Shown one piece after another: positions 17,849 to 26,895 of a DNA stretch of 64,000 bases. Position 1 is the stretch's first letter; each line of letters starts with the position of its first letter. The stretch spans positions 1,302,001 through 1,366,000 of the forward strand of contig NZ_SODI01000001.1 in the NCBI RefSeq assembly GCF_004365915.1, written 5' to 3'. Made by a program: the position numbers and the translations under genes. Below the pieces are notes generated by a model. It ran no database searches. It was given only the letters and a program-made list of their open reading frames with translations, and was not told the DNA's origin. Source of the DNA: Cryobacterium psychrophilum. Its GTDB lineage: Bacteria > Actinomycetota > Actinomycetes > Actinomycetales > Microbacteriaceae.

Positions 17849-18441
17849 GAGGTCACGCCCAGTTCTTCTCGCAACCGGATTAAGCCGTCGCGCAGTCGGG
17901 TTTTCACGGTACCGAGGGGGATCTTGAGCATGCCCGCGACTTCACTGTGCGTGTATCCGCCGTAATACGCCAGGCTCACCGCCTGTCGCTGCAGCTGCGT
18001 CAGTCTAGACATTGCCTTCTCCACCCTTTCATGTTCAATCCGAACCTCAACGGATTCGGCAACGTGATCGTAGGCAACCGCCATGTCGCGGATACCGATC
18101 TTGGAATCTCGATCACGCCCGGCCTGCGACGACCGAATTCGGTCGACCGCGCGACGGTGTGCCATGGTCATGATCCAGGTGGATGCTCCACCGCGAGTCG
18201 CCTCGTACCGCGTCGCCGTCTGCCAGATCTCCAGAAAAATCTCCTGGGTCACTTCTTCCGACTGCGCATGGTCAACCAAGAGACGCTTAACCAGGCCCAG
18301 CACCCGAGGGGCGATCTGGTCATACAGCTCTCCGAATGCCAATTCGTCGCCCAAGGCCGCTCGTGCCAGCAGCTCCTCTTTGGAGAGAGCATCCGCCGAC
18401 GAATCGTCGAGGCTTAAATCAGTCGTCATGAGGCTAAGCAT
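17845..18441 (-). CDS. sigK: ECF RNA polymerase sigma factor SigK
   Basis: 198 residues. Region 2 is GDELAFGELYDQIAPRVLGLV through GASTWIMTMAHRRAVDRIR; region 4 is LTQLQRQAVSLAYYGGYTHSEVAGML followed by KIPLGTVKTRLRDGL. Together with the downstream RskA this is a sigma-K/anti-sigma-K pair. ATG at 18441 is preceded 11 bases upstream by AAAGGGA; a second ATG four codons later and an extension 16 codons longer are alternatives. A sigma-K-like promoter lies upstream, suggesting autoregulation. Confidence 0.88.
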   Translation of the reverse strand: MLSLMTTDLSLDDSSADALSKEELLARAALGDELAFGELYDQIAPRVLGLVKRLLVDHAQSEEVTQEIFLEIWQTATRYEATRGGASTWIMTMAHRRAVDRIRSSQAGRDRDSKIGIRDMAVAYDHVAESVEVRIEHERVEKAMSRLTQLQRQAVSLAYYGGYTHSEVAGMLKIPLGTVKTRLRDGLIRLREELGVTS

Positions 18442-18470
18442 GTCAGGTTCAATCCCTTTCCATGATGAGG

Positions 18471-18498
18471 GTTCGGTACCGAGGCCCACATGGATTGG
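18471..18498 (-). promoter_or_regulatory. candidate sigma-K-dependent autoregulatory promoter
   Basis: On the minus strand CCAATCC (18492-18498) and CCGAAC (18471-18476) are 15 bp apart, 30 bp before the sigK start. Mycobacterial sigma-K promoters have CCATCC and CCGAAT elements at similar spacing, and sigK genes are often autoregulated. Confidence 0.45.
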
Positions 18499-18711
18499 AT
18501 ATTGACAGCGTTTTGTCGCGGGAAAGAAAAATAGACAGGTGAGGCCGGGCCGCAGAGCACCTCTCGGCGCGAGGCCGCTCGAAGCGGCGAATAATGGAAC
18601 CCGGGATTACTGCGGCCCGACCAGATTCCAGTCTAAACCAAATCCATGAAATCGAAAGCTCTCAGCCGCACCGACAGCCACCGGTCAGGTTTCGTTGGGA
18701 GGTCACGGAAA
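18499..18711. other. gap upstream of sigK with an inverted repeat
   Basis: No gene found. GGGCCGCAG (about 18550-18558) and CTGCGGCCC (about 18610-18618) form a 9-bp inverted repeat around an AT-richer centre. It may terminate the hypothetical gene that ends at 18712 on the minus strand, or be a structured leader of sigK. Confidence 0.35.
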
Positions 18712-19341
18712 CTACTCGAGCGACTCGCTGCGCCACAATCGTGCGCACGCCGTGAACTCCGCCGCGGTGGTCGACAATCGCAGGGCGCGAGTGGTCAGCG
18801 CTGAGGAGCGCGCGGGTTCGGTCTGCTCGAAGTCATCGGCCACGCTCGTGCACCCGGTGGCCGTGACCCGGCAATACGCGGCCGCTCTCTCGAGCGCAAC
18901 GGCGAAATCGCCCGTGAACATGCCGCGCAGAATCTCATCGGCGAGCGCGATGATCTCGGCCGGGCCCGTGGGCACGGCTGCCCCCGCAACGACATGATCG
19001 ATCGTTCGGGCCAGCTCAATGCCACGCTGGTACAGGTAGGCGGTACCTTCGGGGTCCTGACGGATCAAGAGCCGGATGAGATAGATCCGCCAGAGAGCCC
19101 CCGGCAGACTACGCGGGGTGGCACGCGACCAGAGCTCGGCGACCGCGTCGATACCGTTCTCGTCCGTGTAGGCAACGAGCCGCTCGACCGTGGCCGGGTC
19201 GGGGTCAGAGCGCACCCGGGTGAGCAGGGCCTGGGCGGTCTCATGGGCGACGCGACTGATCGTCGCCGGATCTTCCCCGCCCTTAATCGCCTCAAACTTG
19301 TTTCCGGAGAACTGCGTGGGTTTGTGGAAATTATCGGCCAA
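18712..19341 (-). CDS. conserved hypothetical helical protein
   Basis: 209 residues starting ADNFHKPTQFSGNKFEAIKGG after a TTG at 19341 that has GGGAGAA just upstream; an ATG start further 5' (about 19380) would add a poorly conserved tail. The rest is helical, with VAELWSRATPRSLPGALWRIYLIRLLIRQDP as the most characteristic stretch. Related actinobacterial proteins are, as I recall, sometimes labelled RNA polymerase beta subunit in databases; nothing here resembles RpoB. It stands between sigK and tRNA-Lys. Function unknown. Confidence 0.7.
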   Translation of the reverse strand: MADNFHKPTQFSGNKFEAIKGGEDPATISRVAHETAQALLTRVRSDPDPATVERLVAYTDENGIDAVAELWSRATPRSLPGALWRIYLIRLLIRQDPEGTAYLYQRGIELARTIDHVVAGAAVPTGPAEIIALADEILRGMFTGDFAVALERAAAYCRVTATGCTSVADDFEQTEPARSSALTTRALRLSTTAAEFTACARLWRSESLE

Positions 19342-19488
19342 GGGGTTCTCCCGTCTCTCTGAACTCGTATTGTGGCGCATCTGAGCGCCGTGGCTGTCCC
19401 GTAAAAAGGGCCAAAATCGCGTGGATTCGGTCGCTCTCAACGCTACCCAGAAAAGTGCGCCGCAAATCCACGATAGATTGGTGTTTGC

Positions 19489-19561
19489 GGGCCTCTAGCT
19501 CAGTTGGTAGAGCAAAGGACTTTTAATCCTTGGGTCGTCGGTTCGAGCCCGACGGGGCCCA
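19489..19561 (+). tRNA. tRNA-Lys (anticodon TTT)
   Basis: A complete cloverleaf: acceptor GGGCCTC pairs with GGGGCCC, D arm AGCTCAGTTGGTAGAGC, anticodon arm AGGACTTTTAATCCT with TTT at the apex, and T arm GTCGGTTCGAGCCCGAC. The discriminator is A and the CCA end is not encoded. A TAGATT box about 10 bases upstream fits its promoter. No integrase gene or att repeat lies next to it. Confidence 0.97.
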
Positions 19562-19683
19562 CAAAAGTATGTGCGGGAGCTGGGCGCGGGAACGATTGGC
19601 CGCGACCCGGCTGCACTTGGTACGGTGCACGTGGTCGGACTCGGTGTCACGGCCGTCCACCGTGATCAAAGGAGATCCCGCAC

Positions 19684-21351
19684 ATGCTGTCGCACTCTCA
19701 GACTCTCTCAGACCAACCGTTGCTGGAATCCACAATCGGCGATCATTTTGAAAACACCGTGGCACGGTTTCCGCATCGCGACGCCCTCATTGAGGTCGCA
19801 AGCGGCCGACAGTGGACCTATGTGGAATTGAATTCAGACATCGACCGGCTCGCCCTCGGACTCCTGGCCCTGGGCATCGAGCGTGGCGACCGCGTGGGCA
19901 TCTGGTCCCCCAACTGCGCCGAGTGGACGATCGTTCAATACGCGACCGCCAAGATCGGCGCGATCCTCGTGAACGTGAATCCCGCGTTCCGGATCGTCGA
20001 ACTGGAGTACGTGATCCGGCAGTGTGGAATGCGCATGCTCATCTCCGCACCCTCCGACAAGAACAGCGAATACACGAGCATGGCCCGCGAAGCCCTCGCG
20101 AGCTGTTCGGAACTGCGCGAACTCGTGTTCATCGGCGACGATGACCACCCGAGCCAGCCCGGAGAGTTCACCTACGGCACGGTGCTCGACGCGGGCAAGG
20201 ACCTCCCACCGCTTGACCTGCGCGGCCGGATGGACCAGCTCAGTTCCAGGGACCCGATCAACTTGCAGTACACATCCGGAACAACGGGTTTCCCCAAGGG
20301 CGCCACGCTCACGCACCGCAACATTCTGAACAACGGCTTTTCCATCGGCGAACTGCTGCACTACACGGAACACGACCGCGTCGTGCTCCCGGTGCCCTTC
20401 TACCACTGCTTCGGCATGGTCATCGGCAACCTGAACATTTACACGCACGGGGCCGCCGCGATCATTCCCGGGCGCGGTTTCACGGCAACCGCTGCCCTTG
20501 AAGCGGTGCAGGATTACGGCGGCACCTCCCTCTACGGCGTGCCCACCATGTTCATGGCCGAGCTGGCCCTGCCCGATTTCAGCGACTACAACCTGTCGAC
20601 GCTGCGAACCGGCGTGATGGCCGGGTCCACGTGCCCGGCCGCCGTGATGAGTCGCGTGATCGACGAAATGAACATGGTTGACGTGGCCATTTGCTACGGC
20701 ATGACGGAGACCGCACCGGTATCAACGATGACCCGCAGCGACGACACGATCGAACGCCGCACGTCGACCGTGGGACGCACGATGCCACACCTGGAGAACA
20801 AGATCGTGGACCCGCAGACCGGTGACACGCTGGAGCGCGGCGAGATCGGCGAGTTGTGCACGCGAGGCTACAGCGTCATCTCTGGGTACTGGAATGAGCC
20901 GGAGAAGACGAAGGAGGCCATCGACGAGGAGGGCTGGATCCACACGGGTGACCTCGCGACGATGGACACCGAGGACTACATCACGGTGGAGGGACGGATC
21001 AAGGACATGGTCATTCGCGGGGGCGAGAACATCTATCCGCGCGAAATCGAGGAATTCCTGTTTCTCCACCCGTCGATCCATGACGTGCAGGTGATCGGTG
21101 TCCCCGACGAGAAATACGGCGAGGAGCTGATGGCGTGCATCATCCTCAAGCCGGATGTCGACGTTCTGACCGTCGAAGACCTCGCCGCGTTCTGCCACGG
21201 GCGCCTCTCTCACTTCAAAGTGCCCCGGCACATGGACATTCGCGAGAGCTTCCCGCTGACCGTCTCAGGCAAGATTCGCAAGGTCGACATGCGCGATGAG
21301 GCGATCGCGCGCCTCGCCGCGAGCGTGGAGTCGGAACAGACGATCGTCTAG
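19684..21351 (+). CDS. AMP-dependent acyl-CoA synthetase (FadD family)
   Basis: 555 residues. Activates a carboxylic, probably fatty, acid to its acyl-CoA through an acyl-adenylate. The P-loop-like motif YTSGTTGFPKGATLTH is near residue 197, the A5 motif CYGMTETAP near 338, the hinge GRIKDMVIRGGENIYPREIEEF near 438, and the catalytic Lys in LTVSGKIRK near 530. Start ATG at 19684 has AAAGGAG at a good distance. The stop codon overlaps that of the convergent DUF445 gene. Substrate chain length cannot be read from the sequence. Confidence 0.9.
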   Translation: MLSHSQTLSDQPLLESTIGDHFENTVARFPHRDALIEVASGRQWTYVELNSDIDRLALGLLALGIERGDRVGIWSPNCAEWTIVQYATAKIGAILVNVNPAFRIVELEYVIRQCGMRMLISAPSDKNSEYTSMAREALASCSELRELVFIGDDDHPSQPGEFTYGTVLDAGKDLPPLDLRGRMDQLSSRDPINLQYTSGTTGFPKGATLTHRNILNNGFSIGELLHYTEHDRVVLPVPFYHCFGMVIGNLNIYTHGAAAIIPGRGFTATAALEAVQDYGGTSLYGVPTMFMAELALPDFSDYNLSTLRTGVMAGSTCPAAVMSRVIDEMNMVDVAICYGMTETAPVSTMTRSDDTIERRTSTVGRTMPHLENKIVDPQTGDTLERGEIGELCTRGYSVISGYWNEPEKTKEAIDEEGWIHTGDLATMDTEDYITVEGRIKDMVIRGGENIYPREIEEFLFLHPSIHDVQVIGVPDEKYGEELMACIILKPDVDVLTVEDLAAFCHGRLSHFKVPRHMDIRESFPLTVSGKIRKVDMRDEAIARLAASVESEQTIV

Positions 21352-22643
21352 AACAGCGCCGAGATGCCGTGGGCGGCGGCAAAAATGGTGAGGCCGGCGA
21401 GCGAGCCCACGATGGTGCCGTTGATACGAATGAATTGCAGATCTCGACCCACCTGCAGCTCAATTTTCGCGGAGGTCTCCGCCGAATCCCAGCGTTCAAC
21501 GGTCTCGGCGATGACCCCGGCGATTTCGTGCCCGTAGTTCTGCACGAGCGTCGTCACGGAGTCCACCAGCCACCGGTCGATGCGCGCGCCAAGTGCCTCA
21601 TCACGTTCCAGTCGTGAACCGAAATCGACGAGGGTGTCTCGGATCCCGACACGCACGGCACTCTCCGTGTCATCAAGCGCCTCAAGGAGCGACGCCTTCA
21701 CCGACTCCCAGGTCTCCCCCGCGAACTCGCGCAGCCGAGGACTGTCGACGAGCCCCGCCTTGAGCGTCTCCACGCGCTGGATCATGGCGGGATCATGCTG
21801 CAGGTCATTCATGACCTCGCCCAGGTAGCGGTCGATGGCCTGACGCACCGGATGCTCAGGCTGAGCCCGCACCCCCTCGACGAAGGCGATCACCTCGCGG
21901 TACGCCCGGTCGTCAACGAGCTTGTCGACAAAACCGGGCATCCAGCTGGGTAGCCGGGCCGACACGGCCCGTCCGAACGCCTCCGGATGCGCGCGCAGCC
22001 ACGTGTCGGCGCGGTCGAGGAGCAGATCGACGCCGGCACGCTGTTGACCGCTCACGACGAGCCGCTCGCCCACCCGGCCGAGGCTCGGGCCCCACTCAGG
22101 CACCAGGAGGTGCTCCCGCGCGAGGGACTCGATCAGGTTCTTGATCGCGTCATCGTCGAGCAGCTCGAGCACCCCTCGTGCTCCCGTGGAGAGTTCGCCA
22201 GTCAGCCGCTCCGCATTGCGAGGTACCGCGAGCCACGCCCCGGCCCGGCGGGAAATGCCCACCGATTCGAGCTTTCCCCGCACCACAGACTCGGCCAGAA
22301 AGTTCGTCTCGACGAACTCGCCGAGGCTCGCACCGATCTCGTTCTTGCGGGTGGCGATGATATTGGTGTGCGGAATGCGCAGACCGAGCGGGTAACGGAA
22401 GAGTGCCGTGACGGCGAACCAGTCGGCAATGGCACCGACCATGCCGCCCTCCGCGGCCGCGCGCACATACGCCAACGCCGGGTAACGATCCTGCAGGGCA
22501 AACGACAGCGTGAAGATCAGCGCCATGAGCACGAGCAGGGCGCCCGCGAGCCGTTTCATACGGGTGAGCGCGCGGCTGCGCTCAGCGTCCTGCGGTGACA
22601 GCGCCGCGGCATCCGCTGCCCGAACGCCCTGTGTCGTGGTCAT
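21348..22643 (-). CDS. DUF445 membrane protein
   Basis: 431 residues. An N-terminal hydrophobic helix (about residues 33-50) and a second near the C-terminus (TIVGSLAGLTIFAAAHGISALF) flank a long soluble region of the DUF445 (YheB-like) family, marked by GGMVGAIADWFAVTALFRYPLGLRIPHT and TRKNEIGASLGEFVETNFL. Function is not established for the family. ATG at 22643 was chosen; an upstream frame extension overlaps galM. It ends tail to tail with the acyl-CoA synthetase and follows galM with a gap of seven bases. Confidence 0.85.
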   Translation of the reverse strand: MTTTQGVRAADAAALSPQDAERSRALTRMKRLAGALLVLMALIFTLSFALQDRYPALAYVRAAAEGGMVGAIADWFAVTALFRYPLGLRIPHTNIIATRKNEIGASLGEFVETNFLAESVVRGKLESVGISRRAGAWLAVPRNAERLTGELSTGARGVLELLDDDAIKNLIESLAREHLLVPEWGPSLGRVGERLVVSGQQRAGVDLLLDRADTWLRAHPEAFGRAVSARLPSWMPGFVDKLVDDRAYREVIAFVEGVRAQPEHPVRQAIDRYLGEVMNDLQHDPAMIQRVETLKAGLVDSPRLREFAGETWESVKASLLEALDDTESAVRVGIRDTLVDFGSRLERDEALGARIDRWLVDSVTTLVQNYGHEIAGVIAETVERWDSAETSAKIELQVGRDLQFIRINGTIVGSLAGLTIFAAAHGISALF

Positions 22644-22650
22644 CACCGGC

Positions 22651-23613
22651 TCAGGACGTGAAACCGTAGTGACGGATGCCCCAGCGCACGGTCCACGTTT
22701 CGCCCGGCACGATCCAGCGCAGGCCCGCACCCGAGTTGAAGGCGTTCGCCGGTGCGGTCATCGGTTCGATGGCCACCGCCTGGCCGGTTACCGGAACGTC
22801 CCCTCCCTCGGCATGACTACCGCTGCGCGTGGGAAAGACGCGCGGAGTGAAGACCTGGACGTAACGCATGTTCTCGTCGCCCCAGAGGGTGAGCGATCGG
22901 CCGTCGGGGGCCGTGAGCGAGTGCTCACCGCGGCCGTTCGGGGCCGGCACGCCGCCGAAGCCGTCATCGAGGTCGAGGTCGCCCACGCGCACGCCCGCGC
23001 GCAGGTCGACGGGCGTGCCCGATACGGAGGACTCCCCCACGGGGTTCAGGCGATCATCCACGTCGATGTGGGTCTCGGCGGAGACCCGCAGCACGAGGTC
23101 CCTTGTGGGAACGTCGCCGATTTTCAGGTAGGGATGGGCACCCACGGCCACCGGTGCATCCGCTGCCCCCGTGTTCTGAAGGGTATGCGTGACCTCGAGC
23201 CCGTCGTCGACGAGGGCGTAGGTGACCTCGATCTCGAGCTGGAACGGATAACCGGACTGCGCGAAGACGGTGGCACCCAGGGTGACGGAAGAACTCGTGC
23301 GTGACACGAGGCGGTACGGCGCGAAGCGCAGCAGGCCGTGGATCGCGTTCGACCGGGCCGGCTCCGTCACGGCGAGCTGATGGCGCACGTCACCGTGCGT
23401 CCAGGCCCCGTCCCGGATGCGGTTGGGCCAGGGAACGAGCACGATCCCTGCCGCCATGGGCGGCTGCACCTCGGCCGGGAAATACTCCACCAGATCTATG
23501 CCTCTCACGGCATACGATCGAATGCCGGCGGCGACCTCGGTGATAGTGGCCCGCGCCCGCCCGTTGGGGCCGTCGGCCATGAGTTCGAATTGTGTTCCCG
23601 TTGCTGCTCGCAT
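22651..23613 (-). CDS. galM: aldose 1-epimerase (mutarotase)
   Basis: 320 residues of the GalM beta-sandwich. NRIRDGAWTHGD, NAIHGLLRFAPYR (first catalytic His) and VGAHPYLKIG (second His) are the conserved stretches; the general base Glu is in FTPRVF/VAIEPMT. It interconverts alpha and beta anomers of galactose ahead of galactokinase. A TAGGCT box six bases before the ATG overlaps the end of the DeoR gene, so it may have its own leaderless promoter in addition to read-through. Confidence 0.88.
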   Translation of the reverse strand: MRAATGTQFELMADGPNGRARATITEVAAGIRSYAVRGIDLVEYFPAEVQPPMAAGIVLVPWPNRIRDGAWTHGDVRHQLAVTEPARSNAIHGLLRFAPYRLVSRTSSSVTLGATVFAQSGYPFQLEIEVTYALVDDGLEVTHTLQNTGAADAPVAVGAHPYLKIGDVPTRDLVLRVSAETHIDVDDRLNPVGESSVSGTPVDLRAGVRVGDLDLDDGFGGVPAPNGRGEHSLTAPDGRSLTLWGDENMRYVQVFTPRVFPTRSGSHAEGGDVPVTGQAVAIEPMTAPANAFNSGAGLRWIVPGETWTVRWGIRHYGFTS

Positions 23614-23617
23614 GAAC

Positions 23618-24445
23618 CTAGCCTATTTGCCGTTGCATCACCATGAGTCCGGTGTCGCGCAGCGCGTCGACGGTCGTTGGATCTGCGGTGGAGTCGGTGA
23701 TGAGCATGTCGAAGGCTCCGACGGCCCCCACGAGGCCCAGGTGAACCTGGCCGAGCTTGGAGCCGTCGGCAACAACGATGGCTCGCTCCGCCGCGGCGAG
23801 CATGAGGGTCTTCACGCCGGCCTCCGGAAGGTTGATGTTCGTCACGCCCCGGTCGACGTCGACGCCGTTGCACCCGATGAAGGCCAGGTCGGCGTGCATC
23901 TGGCTCAGCACGGTGCCGGCAAGCGGCTCCACGAGCGAGTGCTGAAGTGGCCGCAGGGTACCCCCGGTGACGATCACCGTGAAGCGGGGAATGGCCGCCT
24001 CCAGTTCGAGGGCAATGCTGAGCCCATTGGTCACGATGACCACGTCCCGCAGCTCGCCGCGCTCCCGCAGCGCCCGCGCAATGGCGAGGGTGGTCGTGCC
24101 CACGTCGAGAATCACGCTCTGCCCGTTCTGCACGAGCGAGGCGGCGAGCTCCCCGATCTGTTGTTTGGGCACAACGGATGCCGCGAGCGCCTCCTCAAAC
24201 GAGAACTCGCGTTCCGGGCGTCCCACCGCTCCGGCGCCGGCCGCGTGCGTCGGCACTGCACCGCCGTGCACGCGCCGCGCCAGCCCCGTGAGCACGAGGG
24301 CATCGAGGTCGGCTCTCGCCGTGACCCCGGACACGGTGAAGGCCTCCCGCAGCTCACTCACCCGCACGAAGCCTCGTTCGGCAAGCAGGGTCTGAATCTG
24401 CTCGCGACGCCGGTGCGCGGGAGTGGCATCTCGGGGAACGGTCAT
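23618..24445 (-). CDS. DeoR-family regulator of the galactose genes
   Basis: 275 residues. A DeoR winged helix at the N-terminus (RRREQIQTLLAERGFVRVSELREAFTVSGVTARADLDAL) precedes the sugar-phosphate-sensing domain with ILDVGTTTLAIARAL, VTNGLSIALELE, LAFIGCNGVD and VADGSKLGQVHLG. It most likely represses the divergent galTK and its own gene until a galactose-derived phosphosugar binds. ATG at 24445 follows GATGAGGC. The regulated sugar is inferred from position only. Confidence 0.85.
   Translation of the reverse strand: MTVPRDATPAHRRREQIQTLLAERGFVRVSELREAFTVSGVTARADLDALVLTGLARRVHGGAVPTHAAGAGAVGRPEREFSFEEALAASVVPKQQIGELAASLVQNGQSVILDVGTTTLAIARALRERGELRDVVIVTNGLSIALELEAAIPRFTVIVTGGTLRPLQHSLVEPLAGTVLSQMHADLAFIGCNGVDVDRGVTNINLPEAGVKTLMLAAAERAIVVADGSKLGQVHLGLVGAVGAFDMLITDSTADPTTVDALRDTGLMVMQRQIG
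23620..23625 (-). promoter_or_regulatory. -10 box of galM (leaderless)
   Basis: TAGGCT on the minus strand, six bases before the galM ATG, overlapping the last codons of the DeoR gene. Confidence 0.5.
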
Positions 24446-24481
24446 GCCTCATCTTCACTCACTTGTCATTACTTATCAATC

Positions 24482-24498
24482 CGAAAGTGGTGGTTTCG
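24482..24498. promoter_or_regulatory. candidate DeoR operator in front of galT
   Basis: CGAAA and TTTCG form an inverted repeat around GTGGTGG in the 84-bp gap between the divergent DeoR gene and galT. A TAGCGT -10 box for galT is at 24514-24519. The site would block both promoters. Confidence 0.4.
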
Positions 24499-24529
24499 CT
24501 TGAGCAAATCCGGTAGCGTGGAAAACGCC

Positions 24530-25699
24530 ATGACAATCCCACCCCAGAGCGCGGCACGCGCAGTCACTCCCTTCGTCGCCGACGAGGCAATTGCCCGGCA
24601 CCGGCATTCCCTCGCCGACGGCCGCGACCTGATCTACTTCGACGACCCCGGCACGAACCTGTCGCCAGAGCGATCCATCGATACGCGCACGCCAGAGGCC
24701 CGCCCGGAGACCGCGCGTATGCGCCAGGACCCCCTCACCGGAGAGTGGGTCTCCATCGCGTCGAACCGCCAGAACCGCGTGTTTCTCCCGCCGGCACACC
24801 TTGACCCACTCGCACCCTCGACACCGGAGAACCCCTCCGAGATTCCGAGTAATTACGACGTGGCCGTGTTCGAGAACAAGTCACCGTCCTTTGGGCCGCT
24901 GCTCACGGATGCCGACGCTCCCCTCGGACTCGACGACCTCGCCTCGATCGGGCTCGAGCGCAGCCGCACCTCGGTGGGCCGGTGTGAGGTCGTGTGTTTC
25001 AGCCCCGAGCATGAGGGATCGTTCGCGAGCCTCTCGGTCACTCGCGCCCGCACGGTGATTGAGGCCTGGGCCGAACGAACGCATGCCCTCTCGAACCTGC
25101 CCGGAATCGAGCAGGTCTTCCCGTTCGAGAACCGCGGCGAGGCGATCGGCGTAACCCTGCGGCATCCGCACGGCCAGATCTACAGCTACCCGTACGTGAC
25201 GCCGCGCACGTTGCGCGTGATCGACTCCCTCGAACGCTACGGCCCCACGCTCTTCGCGGATATTCTGGCGAGCGAGCAGGCCTCGGAACGCGTCATCCTG
25301 CAGGGCGAGCATTGGACGGCCTTCGTTCCTTTCGCGGCGCGTTGGCCCGTCGAGGTGCACATGCTGCCCAACCGCCAACTTCCGGACTTCGCCGCGACCA
25401 CCCTGGCCGAGCGAGACGAACTCGCGGTGCTCTACCGCCGGGTACTGCGCGGGATCGATGCAATCTATTCGACACCCACCCCGTACATTGCGGCGTGGCA
25501 CCAGGCGCCGGTCACTGCGCACCGGGACGGGATTCGGCTCATGCTCCAGGTCACCAGTCCCCGGCGTGCCGAGGACAAGCTCAAGTACCTCGCCGGATCC
25601 GAAGCAGCCATGGGCGCCTGGATCGGCGACGTGACCCCGGAGAACGCCGCCCGCACCATTCGCGCCGCGGTCGACCGCGCCGACGCCGAGGAAGCCTGA
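24530..25699 (+). CDS. galT: galactose-1-phosphate uridylyltransferase
   Basis: 389 residues. Transfers UMP from UDP-glucose to galactose-1-phosphate in the Leloir pathway. The active-site motif HPHGQ (in LRHPHGQIYSYPYV, about residue 210) includes the uridylylated His; PLTGEWVSIASNRQNRV is the usual N-terminal region. ATG at 24530 was chosen because the family N-terminus fits; the frame is open far upstream but overlaps the divergent regulator. galK follows two bases after. Confidence 0.92.
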   Translation: MTIPPQSAARAVTPFVADEAIARHRHSLADGRDLIYFDDPGTNLSPERSIDTRTPEARPETARMRQDPLTGEWVSIASNRQNRVFLPPAHLDPLAPSTPENPSEIPSNYDVAVFENKSPSFGPLLTDADAPLGLDDLASIGLERSRTSVGRCEVVCFSPEHEGSFASLSVTRARTVIEAWAERTHALSNLPGIEQVFPFENRGEAIGVTLRHPHGQIYSYPYVTPRTLRVIDSLERYGPTLFADILASEQASERVILQGEHWTAFVPFAARWPVEVHMLPNRQLPDFAATTLAERDELAVLYRRVLRGIDAIYSTPTPYIAAWHQAPVTAHRDGIRLMLQVTSPRRAEDKLKYLAGSEAAMGAWIGDVTPENAARTIRAAVDRADAEEA

Positions 25700-25700
25700 A

Positions 25701-26861
25701 TTGACCGATCTGCTGCCCACCACCCGCACCGGCTTCGAGAGTCGCTTCAACCACGCGCCCGACGGCCTGTGGTCCGCCCCCGGCCGCGTGAATCTGATCG
25801 GAGAACACACCGACTACAACGACGGCTTCGTTTTCCCGTTCGCCATTGATCGGCGCACCGTGGTGGCGCTGAGCCTGCGCAGCGATCGCCTGGTCCGCGT
25901 GGCCAGTTCCTTCGCAGAGGAGGCCATCGAACTCTCCCTCGATGAACTCTTCCCGGAGAACCTGCACGGCTGGTCTGCCTACCCTCTCGGCGTTGCCTGG
26001 GCGCTCGGCGGCTTCGGCGCGGACCTCACCGCCGTCTCCGGTTTCGAGGTCTTCATCGACTCCGACGTTCCGATCGGCGCGGGCCTGTCGTCCTCAGCCG
26101 CCATCGAGAGTGCGGTCGCGATGGCCCTCAACGACGTGTGGGGGCTCGATCTGGACCGCCCGGCACTCGCCCGGGTGGGGCAGCTCGCCGAAAACCGTGC
26201 GGTCGGCGCCCCCACGGGCATCATGGACCAGTCCGCGTCCCTGCTCGGCCAGGCGGATGCGGGGGTCTTCCTCGATTGCCGCAGCCTGCACTCCGAGGTG
26301 ATTCCCCTCGGCTTCGACGCGGCCGACCTGGAACTGGTGATCATCGACACCCACGTGAGCCACTCCCACGCCACCGGCGGCTACGCTGCCCGCCGGGCGT
26401 CCTGCGAGGCGGGCGCTGCCGCGCTGGGGCGCCCCGCCCTGCGCGACGTTTCCGTGGCCGACCTGGCCCACGCCGAGGAGATCCTCGACGAGAAGACCTT
26501 CCGCCGGGTGCGGCACATCGTCACCGAGAACCAGCGGGTGCTCGACACGGTACGCCTACTGCGTGAGCTCGGACCGACCGCGATCGGCCCCCTGCTTGAC
26601 GCCTCCCACCTGTCCATGCGTGACGACTTCGAGATCTCGGTGCCCGAACTGGACCTCGCCGTGGTCACTGCCCGCGAGGCCGGAGCCATTGGCGCACGAA
26701 TGACCGGAGGCGGCTTCGGAGGCGCGGCCATCGCCCTCACTCCGCGCGAACTCGTACCGGCCGTCGAGGCCGCGGTGGAGGCGGCGTTTGCGCGGCACGG
26801 CTATGCCGCCCCCACGATGTTCCTCGTGCACGCCGCCCGGGGTGCCCTACGGGAAAGCTAG
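25701..26861 (+). CDS. galK: galactokinase
   Basis: 386 residues, GHMP kinase family. Signature APGRVNLIGEHTDYNDG at about residues 25-42, ATP loop VPIGAGLSSSAAIESA near 118, catalytic Asp region GIMDQSASLLG near 175, and C-terminal TGGGFGGAAIAL. It phosphorylates galactose to galactose-1-phosphate. TTG at 25701 is the start, with GAGGAAG in the end of galT, so the two are coupled. galE is not in the window. Confidence 0.93.
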   Translation: MTDLLPTTRTGFESRFNHAPDGLWSAPGRVNLIGEHTDYNDGFVFPFAIDRRTVVALSLRSDRLVRVASSFAEEAIELSLDELFPENLHGWSAYPLGVAWALGGFGADLTAVSGFEVFIDSDVPIGAGLSSSAAIESAVAMALNDVWGLDLDRPALARVGQLAENRAVGAPTGIMDQSASLLGQADAGVFLDCRSLHSEVIPLGFDAADLELVIIDTHVSHSHATGGYAARRASCEAGAAALGRPALRDVSVADLAHAEEILDEKTFRRVRHIVTENQRVLDTVRLLRELGPTAIGPLLDASHLSMRDDFEISVPELDLAVVTAREAGAIGARMTGGGFGGAAIALTPRELVPAVEAAVEAAFARHGYAAPTMFLVHAARGALRES

Positions 26862-26895
26862 CGGTATCGGGCCAGGACGTTGGTGACACGGCCGG

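Noticed and set aside
19489..19683. tRNA-Lys as an integration site
   Set aside because: No integrase and no repeat of the tRNA 3' end was found downstream within the window.
23417..24529. Long 5' extension of the galT frame
   Set aside because: It runs antisense to the DeoR regulator and galM; galT homology starts at the ATG at 24530.
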